Origin: Myxococcales bacterium
GTDB lineage: Bacteria > Myxococcota_A > Polyangia > Polyangiales > Polyangiaceae
DNA length: 7,533 bases
Assembly: GCA_013298325.1 (NCBI GenBank)
Contig: JAAFHJ010000228.1
Coordinates: forward strand, 1 to 7,533
Direction: 5' to 3'
Part shown: positions 1 to 6,123 of the stretch, one piece after another
Layout: the number at the start of each line of letters is the position of its first letter
Position numbering within the stretch: the stretch's first letter is position 1
Notes under the pieces: model-generated
What the model was told of the DNA's origin: nothing
The model's database searches: none
Seen by the model: the letters and a program-made list of their open reading frames with translations, nothing else
Program-made: the position numbers and the translations under genes

Positions 1-2474
1 TAGCAAGGGTCGATCGAGCCGTACTTTCCGCCTTCCACCCAAAGTTCTTCGGTGGTTGCGTCCGAGAACACGACGTTCTGCTTCGGAACGCCGAGCGCCT
101 CCAGGTAGGTTCGGAACCAGGGGCCCGTCGAATACATGTTGAGGACGCGCGGGATGCCGATGCGGATCTTCTTGCGCTTCTGCCACGCCTCCTTGGCGCT
201 GCGCTGGAAGGGGCGCGTTACCGGAACGCGTCGCATGCCGAGGAGCCCCTTACGGACTTCTAGGTCTTTAACGGGCGACCCATGCTCGGGCATCGGCGCG
301 GCGTCGTAGAAGTGCATGAAGGCCCGCTTCGCCTCGTAGTCGACGAGGTTCGGATATTCTTGGGCGGTCTTCTTGCGGTCGGCGACGAGTTCGAGCATCG
401 CCTCCTTCGACTCAACGGTGCCTTTTTCGCAGGAGAAACCGGCAATGTAACGGCTCTTGCGGCCGTCGGGCGTTTTCGTGTCGATGAAGGTACGCTTGCA
501 CTCATTCGGGCAGAAGTGACAGACAGTCTCTTCGTCGTTCTTCGTCGTATACTCAAGATTGATCGCTGCTTCGAGCCCGATGAACGTCGACGTCCCACGC
601 CGTTTGACGACGCGGAGCGTCTCCATCGCGGCGCCGATAGCCCCAGCCTCACCGGTGTGGGGGTGGACGAAGACTTCCGCCTCGGGGACGCGCTCCTTAA
701 TGTAATCAACCTGAGCCTTTACGGCTGCAAGGTTGTACTGGGTGCCCCCTTGCAGGACGAACTTCTTGCCCAGGGCGGCCATGCGCGGAATCTGCACCAC
801 GTATTGCCAGACGTTCTTCGGCAACACTTGGGCGAGGCCAGCGAGCATTTCTTCTTTCGAGAAGCCCTCTTTCTGGAAGTTGACGCGATCGGTGTCGAGG
901 AACACTGCGCAGCCGTAGGAGAACTTCGGTGCGAGTTCCGCCTGGAAGGCGACGTCGGCAAACTCGGTAACGGGGACACCAAATGAATCGGCCGTCGCCT
1001 GCAGGAGCATGCCGTTTCCGGCGCTGCAGCTGTTGGAAAGGCGGAAGTTCTGGATGTCGCCGTTCTTGATGAACAGAACCTTGATGTCCTGGCCGCCGAT
1101 GTCGCAAATGACGTCGACATCGCCGAAGAAGTGGACCGCGCTCATCATGTGGGCGACCGTTTCGACGACGTTCACATCGCTCTTCACGCACTCTTCGAGG
1201 ACGTCGGCGGCGTAGCCGGTCGCTCCGAAGCCTTTGATGACGAGGGAAGCCCCCTGCGCCGTCACGAAGCCTTTGAGCTGCTCCAGGAGTTCCTTCGTGT
1301 CTTGAATCGGATTGCCTTTCGAAAGCTGGTAGGCCTTCGCCAGGATCTTCCCCGATTCGTAGTCGACAAGAACCGCCTTTGACGACGTCGACCCGCCGTC
1401 GAGCCCAATGACCGCTTCCACGGTTTGACCCGGGAGGAACCGGGAAGACTCAAACTTCGGAATCTTGTACGCTTCGCGGAACTTGCCAAGTTCGTCGGAG
1501 GTCGCCGCGAGCGGAGGGCCTGCCGTCTCTCCGAGCCGGGCCTTGCGCCCTGTTGTGATGTACTCGCGAAGCTTCGCAAGGTCCTCGAGCCACCCGATGT
1601 GGTCCTCCTCGTGAAGGCCGTAAAATACGGCCCCTTGAGCGGCATAAAGGTGAGCATTTTCGGGGACAAAGACGAGGTCTTCGATCGGCTGATCCTTCGG
1701 CCAGTCGAAGCCGCGCTCGTTCCAGATCTGTGGAATTCGAAGGCGCCAGCAGTCCTGCAGGAAGGGGAGGTACGTATTCGGACCGCCGAGGAGGAGGACG
1801 CGCGGCTTGAGCGTTCCACCGCGCGTCAGAACCGAGAGGTTCTGCATCACGATGGCATCGGCGAGCGAACAGAGGACCTCCGTTGCCGGGATGCCGCTCT
1901 TGATCAAATTGACGATGTCGGTCTCGGCGAAAACTCCACACTTCGCGGCGACGTGGTGGAGCTTCGACGCGTCGAAGCGGAGGGTCGTCACCAGCTCCGG
2001 CGGTGCGTTCACCTTGAGGAAACACTTGTCGATCGTGGCGCCGGTGCCGCTCGCACACTTGTCATTCATTGACGCGACGGCGGTACGCATACCGGTCTTC
2101 TCGTCGATCTTGAACATGATGATCTTGGCGTCTTGACCGCCAAGCTCAATCACGGATCCGACGTCAGGATGATGGTGCTCGACGGCAAGCGTGACCGCGT
2201 TTACCTCTTGTACGAACTTGCCGCCCGTCGATCCTGCGAGCGGTGCAGACCCGGAACCGGTGAGAAAAATACGGAAATCGGCGCGGGTTTTCGTGGGGAA
2301 CGCCGCGAGAATCTGCTCCAAGAGCTCGAGGACCATCTCGGGCTGCTTCGTGTGGTGTCGCTGGTAGTCGCTCCAGAGGACCGCTTTGGTGGCCGGATCG
2401 AGCACCACCGCTTTTACGGTCGTGCTGCCGACGTCCATACCGATGGCGAGAAAGTCACGCGAAGATTCGTTCAT
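1..2474 (-). CDS. Large tandem-module 2-hydroxyacyl-CoA dehydratase activase (BcrA/BcrD/HgdC type) with DUF2229, C-terminal part cut by window edge
   Basis: Cytoplasmic ATP-driven electron donor of the kind that fires single electrons into a 2-hydroxyacyl-CoA dehydratase, benzoyl-CoA reductase or double-cubane reductase; the actual partner is not visible. 824 codons are present and the frame runs off the left edge. Module 1 (about residues 8-290) has the phosphate motif DVGSTT at 14-19, ELGGQDAK at 110-117, NDKCASGTG with Cys140, and AAKCGVFAETD with Cys179. Module 2 (about 352-625) repeats this: GLDGGSTSSK at 357-366, DIGGQDIK at 458-465, Cys483 in SCSAGNG, Cys522 in YGCAVFLDTD. In HgdC the equivalent cysteines hold a 4Fe-4S cluster between two subunits, so the tandem may form the dimer within one chain (inference). 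A connector follows with Cys652, 655, 659 and 682. DUF2229 begins near 769 (KIRIGIPRVLNMY) and is cut at IDPC. The ATG at 2474-2472 was chosen because GGAG lies about eight bases upstream and homology begins at once. Family members of this architecture are about 1,400 residues or longer. Confidence 0.93.
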   Translation of the reverse strand, partial: MNESSRDFLAIGMDVGSTTVKAVVLDPATKAVLWSDYQRHHTKQPEMVLELLEQILAAFPTKTRADFRIFLTGSGSAPLAGSTGGKFVQEVNAVTLAVEHHHPDVGSVIELGGQDAKIIMFKIDEKTGMRTAVASMNDKCASGTGATIDKCFLKVNAPPELVTTLRFDASKLHHVAAKCGVFAETDIVNLIKSGIPATEVLCSLADAIVMQNLSVLTRGGTLKPRVLLLGGPNTYLPFLQDCWRLRIPQIWNERGFDWPKDQPIEDLVFVPENAHLYAAQGAVFYGLHEEDHIGWLEDLAKLREYITTGRKARLGETAGPPLAATSDELGKFREAYKIPKFESSRFLPGQTVEAVIGLDGGSTSSKAVLVDYESGKILAKAYQLSKGNPIQDTKELLEQLKGFVTAQGASLVIKGFGATGYAADVLEECVKSDVNVVETVAHMMSAVHFFGDVDVICDIGGQDIKVLFIKNGDIQNFRLSNSCSAGNGMLLQATADSFGVPVTEFADVAFQAELAPKFSYGCAVFLDTDRVNFQKEGFSKEEMLAGLAQVLPKNVWQYVVQIPRMAALGKKFVLQGGTQYNLAAVKAQVDYIKERVPEAEVFVHPHTGEAGAIGAAMETLRVVKRRGTSTFIGLEAAINLEYTTKNDEETVCHFCPNECKRTFIDTKTPDGRKSRYIAGFSCEKGTVESKEAMLELVADRKKTAQEYPNLVDYEAKRAFMHFYDAAPMPEHGSPVKDLEVRKGLLGMRRVPVTRPFQRSAKEAWQKRKKIRIGIPRVLNMYSTGPWFRTYLEALGVPKQNVVFSDATTEELWVEGGKYGSIDPC

Positions 2475-2644
2475 CAGATGCTCCGGGCGCACCCTGGAAA
2501 GCGGGCCGGCGGTGAATTCGTGGGGGACGCCCCGAGGACCGACGTGCATCGCTTGCGCAGGGGTGCGGAATTTGCGCGATGGCGCCGGCAGGCTAACGCC
2601 AAACGGTCTTCGTGGAGCGACAATTTTCGTTCCGGGGCGTGGAC

Positions 2645-2687
2645 GGTTTCCAAAGATGACCAATTTCCGACAGAGCGCGTGGAAACC
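2645..2687. repeat. Inverted repeat, 8-base perfect arms
   Basis: GGTTTCCA at 2645-2652 is the exact reverse complement of TGGAAACC at 2680-2687, with 27 bases between the arms. The right arm shares TGGAA (2680-2684) with the neighbouring inverted repeat at 2676-2722, so the two pairings cannot form at the same time. It may be an operator pair or an alternative RNA fold; chance is possible for arms this short. Confidence 0.45.
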
Positions 2688-2722
2688 ACACGGCGGTAGG
2701 GGGGTCTTTCCCCTTCCACGCG
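2676..2722. repeat. Inverted repeat, 9-base perfect arms enclosing a G-run/C-run hairpin
   Basis: CGCGTGGAA at 2676-2684 is the exact reverse complement of TTCCACGCG at 2714-2722. The 29-base interior contains its own small hairpin, GGGG (2701-2704), loop TCTTT, CCCC (2710-2713), which stacks directly against the outer right arm. No T-run follows on either strand, so it does not look like a classical intrinsic terminator. A leader-RNA structure or a protein-binding palindrome for either divergent gene are both possible. Confidence 0.5.
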
Positions 2723-2871
2723 TCCTTCGTCTTCCAGTACGATAAGAGGTTCCGGCGTGTCTCTTCCGGTCGGGGCATGCATCATCGCCCGCCCCCAACG
2801 TCCGCTGCGGCCCATCGTGGCGCCTTCCTGAAGGATTTCGGAGGCGCAACGCGAGGTCATCGAAGGTTCCC

Positions 2872-3237
2872 GTGCGCGACTCGTCCCCTCCGACGCAAAA
2901 GCGAATCGACATCCCCAACATCCTCGTCGTTGGGCTCGCCGCCGACGTCTCCGCACAAATTGAGCGGCGAATTTCGCCGTTCCCTGTTGTCCGGGCGGCC
3001 GACCTCACCGAGGCGACCGGCCTCATTGCCGCCGCTCAGCCCCTCGTGGTCGTCGTCACATCTGCACGCGGCGATGAAGAAATCGCCATTCTCCGTGATC
3101 TTGCGCGTACCGTAGTCAGTGAGTTCGCCGTCTTTGAAGAGCTCGGTCCCCTCGACGCCGCCTGCGTCGGTATGGAGCGACTCCTGATGCGTGCTGAAGC
3201 GCGTCGTACCGGCGATCCCCAGCGAAACGACCGATGA
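2872..3237 (+). CDS. Small protein, possibly a degenerate response-regulator receiver domain
   Basis: 121 residues, no signal peptide or membrane segment. I do not recognise a specific family. The pattern resembles an alpha/beta receiver fold: a hydrophobic strand NILVVG at 16-21, a helix at about 26-34, a second strand PFPVVRA at 36-42, a helix with DLTEATGLIAAA at 44-55, and a very hydrophobic strand PLVVVVTS at 57-64. The acidic pair after strand 1 is replaced by GLA, and no aspartate sits at the end of the third strand, so if it is a receiver it cannot be phosphorylated in the usual way. The GTG start at 2872-2874 was chosen because AAGG precedes it by about seven bases and there is no ATG before the conserved-looking part. 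Its stop overlaps the next start (ATGA at 3234-3237), tying its translation to that of the nucleotidase. Existence as a gene is fairly sure; the fold assignment is tentative. Confidence 0.7.
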   Translation: MRDSSPPTQKRIDIPNILVVGLAADVSAQIERRISPFPVVRAADLTEATGLIAAAQPLVVVVTSARGDEEIAILRDLARTVVSEFAVFEELGPLDAACVGMERLLMRAEARRTGDPQRNDR

Positions 3238-4793
3238 ACGAACGCCCTCACGCCCTTCCGTCCGCCCCGCTCGCCGCCGAAGACACCCCGCCGGAGGGCC
3301 TCAGCACCGAGGCGCTGCCGCGCAAAAATCGTGTATTCTGCAATAGAACGCTGAAGCTAAACCACGTCGAGTGGATCGGCTTCGACATGGACTACACGCT
3401 TGCGATCTACGATCAGCCGGCGATGGACGACCTGTCGATTCGCGCGACCGTCGAGAAGCTTCTGAAGCGCGGCTACCCGAACTTCGTCCGCCACGTCCCC
3501 CACGTGACCGATTTTCCCGTGCGCGGTCTCCTCATCGACAAGCGCTTCGGCCACGTCCTGAAAATGGACCGGTACAAGTACGTCTGCCAGGGATTTCATG
3601 GACTTCGCGAACTCTCGAAAGAGGAACTTCGCGAGCTGTATCACGCAAAGAAGGTACGCCCGGCGACGTCACGTTTCCACTGGGTCGACACCCTTTACGC
3701 GCTCTCGGAGGTCGCCCTCTACGCGGCTCTGGTTGATGCGCTGGAGCGGAATGGCCTCGCCGTCGACTACGGAAAAGTCTTTGATGACATTCGAGAATGC
3801 ATCGATGAGGCCCACCGCGACGGGACGATCCTCGACGCCGTGATGGCCGATCTCCCGCGATTCATTCATCGCGATCCGGACCTCGCATCGACGCTTCATA
3901 AGTTTCGGTCGGCGGGAAAAAAGCTGTTTTTGCTCACAAATTCTGGTTGGGCCTACACCGACAAGATGATGACCTATCTCATCGGCGGTGCGCTTCCCGA
4001 ATATCCGAGCTGGCGGCACTACTTCGACGTCGCCATCGCTTCTGCGCGAAAGCCGACGTTTTTCACCGGCGAAAATCCGCTCTTTGTCCGCGACGGCGGC
4101 GAGCAGAAGCCGGCGACGTTCCCGCTGGAGCGTGGAAAGATCTACGAGGGTGGAAACGTCCACGATCTTGAGCGCGCATTTGCGTGCGACGGCGACGCGG
4201 TCCTCTACGTCGGCGATCACATCTACGGCGACATTCTGCGCTCCAAGAAAGAGAGCGCGTGGCGGACGGCGATGATCATCCAGGAGCTCGAAGCCGAGCT
4301 CCGCGCCCACGAAGCGAGCAAAGCCGACTACGACGTCGGCGAGGAACTCGAGCTCCTTCTCGATCGCCTCGAGAACGACCTCCGCTTTTATCAAGCGCGT
4401 TTCAAAGAGCTCACGCGTCGCATTGAGCGCCCCTCGGAACCGCCGCCTCCTGCGGAAGAAACTGCCGAGAGTGCGGGGGCAGTCGTCGATTCTGCAGACA
4501 GCCCGGACGCCCTCGAAGCAGAACGGGCGCGAGTAAAACGTGCGGTAGAACGTATTCGAAGCCGGCTTCGGCAGGCCCATACCGAGCGGGATCAAATCAC
4601 GAAGCGCATCGATGGGCGGTTCCATCCGTTCTGGGGCTCTTTGATGAAAGAAGAGCAGGAACAATCGCTCTTTGGCGCGCAAGTCGAGAATTACGCGTGC
4701 GTCTACACGTCCCGCGTTTCGAACTTCCGGTTCTACTCGCCCCAACAGACCTTTCGATCGCCCCGCGACGAGATGGCCCACGAAATCGGCTGA
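3234..4793 (+). CDS. HAD-IG family 5'-nucleotidase (cytosolic purine 5'-nucleotidase-like)
   Basis: 519 residues; a cytoplasmic haloacid-dehalogenase-superfamily hydrolase related to eukaryotic NT5C2, which dephosphorylates purine (IMP/GMP-type) 5'-monophosphates. Substrate is inferred from family. All four HAD motifs are visible: nucleophile and acid/base in GFDMDYT (Asp51, Asp53), motif II LLTNSG (Thr235), motif III lysine in ARKPTFF (Lys273), and motif IV YVGDHIYGD (Asp328 and Asp333) for Mg2+. RVFCNRTLKLNHVEWIGFDMDYTL at 33-56 is typical of the family's N-terminus; the first 30 residues are a variable tail. Residues 350-460 form a charged, probably helical/coiled segment interrupted by a Pro/Glu/Ala-rich stretch at about 399-430. 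The C-terminal block FHPFWGSL (463-470) through YTSRVSNFRFYSP is the family signature. The ATG overlaps the previous stop by four bases and has no clear Shine-Dalgarno sequence of its own, which suggests translational coupling. Confidence 0.93.
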   Translation: MNERPHALPSAPLAAEDTPPEGLSTEALPRKNRVFCNRTLKLNHVEWIGFDMDYTLAIYDQPAMDDLSIRATVEKLLKRGYPNFVRHVPHVTDFPVRGLLIDKRFGHVLKMDRYKYVCQGFHGLRELSKEELRELYHAKKVRPATSRFHWVDTLYALSEVALYAALVDALERNGLAVDYGKVFDDIRECIDEAHRDGTILDAVMADLPRFIHRDPDLASTLHKFRSAGKKLFLLTNSGWAYTDKMMTYLIGGALPEYPSWRHYFDVAIASARKPTFFTGENPLFVRDGGEQKPATFPLERGKIYEGGNVHDLERAFACDGDAVLYVGDHIYGDILRSKKESAWRTAMIIQELEAELRAHEASKADYDVGEELELLLDRLENDLRFYQARFKELTRRIERPSEPPPPAEETAESAGAVVDSADSPDALEAERARVKRAVERIRSRLRQAHTERDQITKRIDGRFHPFWGSLMKEEQEQSLFGAQVENYACVYTSRVSNFRFYSPQQTFRSPRDEMAHEIG

Positions 4794-4794
4794 C

Positions 4795-4816
4795 GGCGCG
4801 GGGGGGCGCGGCGCCC
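4795..4816 (+). repeat. GC-rich hairpin in the gap between nucleotidase and lipoprotein genes
   Basis: GGGCGC at 4804-4809 and GCGCCC at 4811-4816 are perfect inverted copies around a single G; as RNA this gives at least a five-pair GC stem with a three-base loop. An alternative stem pairs GGCGC at 4795-4799 with GCGCC at 4811-4815. Only three Ts follow, so full termination is unlikely. It could trim downstream expression or protect the upstream mRNA 3' end, but GC-rich sequence produces such stems easily. Confidence 0.35.
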
Positions 4817-4839
4817 GTTTGGTGGTAGAGCGGGCCGCG

Positions 4840-6123
4840 ATGCGCTCGTTGAAGTCCCCCCTCTTCGCTCTTGTTCTCGGTTTCGCCACCTGCCTTGCGG
4901 GCGGCGCCCTTACGCTCGCCTGTGGCTCCGAGGATGGTGCCGTGGCCGCCGATGCGGGAACGCCCATTTCAGATGCAAGTTCTGGAAAAGACGCACAAAC
5001 GTCGGATGCAGCCTCCACTGACGACCCGAAATGTCACGCGACGCCGCGGGCCGACGGCGCCCGGATTGTGCTTGCGACGCGCCCCCGTCGAAAGCGGTCC
5101 GATGGCGGCTACGACAACCAGGGGACGCTCGTTGAGGTATTGAAGCTCAGCGCCGACGGTACGCTGACGCGCCCGGGAACCACATTTGACCTTGGTGGCC
5201 CCCCCGAGACCAATTTTGCGTTTACGCCGGATGGCCAACTCGCCGTCGTAGGCCTCGGCGCCGGAAAAGGGCTCGCGACCGTACGTATCGCCGCCGATGG
5301 TGCCGTCACCGTCGTGACCGGAGCAACCAACGATTCAATCAAGGTTTCTGCCGACGCGCTCATTCCCGATGCCGACGGCAAGCGCCTCTATGCCCTCGAC
5401 CCGAACACGACCGCGAACGGCGGCGGCCTCCACGCGGTTCGCCTCCACTGCGACGGCACCCTTACCGACGAAGGGCTCGTCCTCCCCGGCGAGCGCGCGA
5501 CCGCCTTTGCCTTCTTTGGCGGGGCCGACAAGGCGCTTTACGTCGGAGGCAAAGCAGGAGATTTGTTCCAGTATCTTCAGCCGCTCACGCTCAACGGTGC
5601 GACGGCGACGGCGAGTGGCGCGGCGAAAATTTTCCCCGATGAAGACGCGATTCCGTCGTCGGTTGCCGTCACGCCGGATGGCAAATACGCGCTCGTGAAT
5701 GACGTCGGTTTCGGCGCTGGCAACCGGGTCGGCGTCGTCGATCTGGCGACGCTCGCGACCAAGCAGGTGCTCGCGCTCCCCGGTCCGGAAGCGATTGTAC
5801 AGTCGCCTTTTGGCAACGCACTCCTCTTCGTTCAGAGCGACACCAATGACGCCTATCGGCTCGCGACCTACGATGCATCCAATGCAACGACGCCGATCGG
5901 GTTCGGTGCGAAGCTGGCCGTGGCGCGGAAGGTGGAACTCCCGTCGAACCCGGTCACCATCGCGGCAGGGACCTTGAAAGGACGCGTACTTCTTGCGGAA
6001 GTGAGCGGCGTGCGCCAGGTCCAGTTTGCCGCCGACGGGACGATTGCCGACAAAGGGCTCTTCTCGATGGACGTCGACAAAGATCTTTTGAACGCCGTTG
6101 AAAACTTGGGAGTGCAGCCGTGA
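4840..6123 (+). CDS. Predicted secreted lipoprotein with lactonase-like (YbhE-type) beta-propeller
   Basis: 427 residues. The N-terminus has a positive start (MRSLK), a hydrophobic stretch to about residue 27 and a probable lipidation cysteine at 28 in LTLACGSEDG. Threonine at -3 and leucine at -2 make the lipobox imperfect. Gly at +2 argues against inner-membrane retention, so an outer-membrane location facing the periplasm or outside is inferred. A linker rich in Asp, Ala and Ser (about 30-62) precedes the folded part. From about residue 74 repeated blade-like units appear: ADGTLT, FTPDGQLAVVG (128-138), IAADGAVTVV, PDADGKRLYALD (176-187), CDGTLTDEG, VTPDGKYALVND (277-288), AADGTIADKG. This is the pattern of seven-bladed lactonase/6-phosphogluconolactonase-like propellers. 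Enzymatic activity is not implied, since many such proteins only bind ligands. The frame is open upstream to 4672, but the signal peptide fixes the start at 4840 (GTG at 4822 is a less likely alternative). The ribosome site is weak. The next gene starts inside its stop codon. Confidence 0.85.
   Translation: MRSLKSPLFALVLGFATCLAGGALTLACGSEDGAVAADAGTPISDASSGKDAQTSDAASTDDPKCHATPRADGARIVLATRPRRKRSDGGYDNQGTLVEVLKLSADGTLTRPGTTFDLGGPPETNFAFTPDGQLAVVGLGAGKGLATVRIAADGAVTVVTGATNDSIKVSADALIPDADGKRLYALDPNTTANGGGLHAVRLHCDGTLTDEGLVLPGERATAFAFFGGADKALYVGGKAGDLFQYLQPLTLNGATATASGAAKIFPDEDAIPSSVAVTPDGKYALVNDVGFGAGNRVGVVDLATLATKQVLALPGPEAIVQSPFGNALLFVQSDTNDAYRLATYDASNATTPIGFGAKLAVARKVELPSNPVTIAAGTLKGRVLLAEVSGVRQVQFAADGTIADKGLFSMDVDKDLLNAVENLGVQP

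Larger units (their letters stand above)
2475..2871. promoter_or_regulatory. Divergent intergenic region, presumed promoters for both transcription units
   Basis: About 400 bases separate the start codons of the minus-strand activase and the plus-strand operon, so promoters for both directions are expected here. I found no convincing paired -35/-10 hexamers on either strand. The nearest plus-strand candidate is TACGAT at 2738-2743, but it lacks a good -35 partner. A set of overlapping inverted repeats occupies 2645-2722. Open frames across the region are arginine/proline-rich and look non-coding. No tRNA, recognisable riboswitch or terminator with a T-run is visible. Confidence 0.55.

Noticed and set aside
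282..986. 234-codon plus-strand frame opposite the activase
   Set aside because: The minus strand here encodes continuous, motif-bearing activase sequence (Cys522 region through the connector), so the plus-strand frame is its shadow.
2738..2743. TACGAT as a -10 box for the plus-strand operon
   Set aside because: No acceptable -35 hexamer lies 16-18 bases upstream; the match alone is too weak to annotate.
2133..2745. Plus-strand frames of 188 and 119 codons running from the activase region into the intergenic space
   Set aside because: Both are largely antisense to the activase N-terminus and Arg-rich, with no ribosome site or family resemblance.
2474..2956. 160-codon minus-strand frame whose stop overlaps the activase start (TGATG)
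   Set aside because: The stop/start overlap is tempting for a coupled leader gene. However, the protein starts with a poly-Arg run, is low-complexity with no motif, and crosses into the small receiver-like gene on the other strand.
4672..4839. 56-residue N-terminal extension of the lipoprotein frame
   Set aside because: It overlaps the end of the nucleotidase gene, is Arg/Thr/Pro-rich, and would bury the signal peptide that begins at 4840.
3669..5018. 449-codon open frame on the minus strand, antisense to the nucleotidase
   Set aside because: It lies opposite all the conserved HAD-IG sequence, runs across the intergenic gap and reads as Arg/Ala-rich shadow sequence with no motif.
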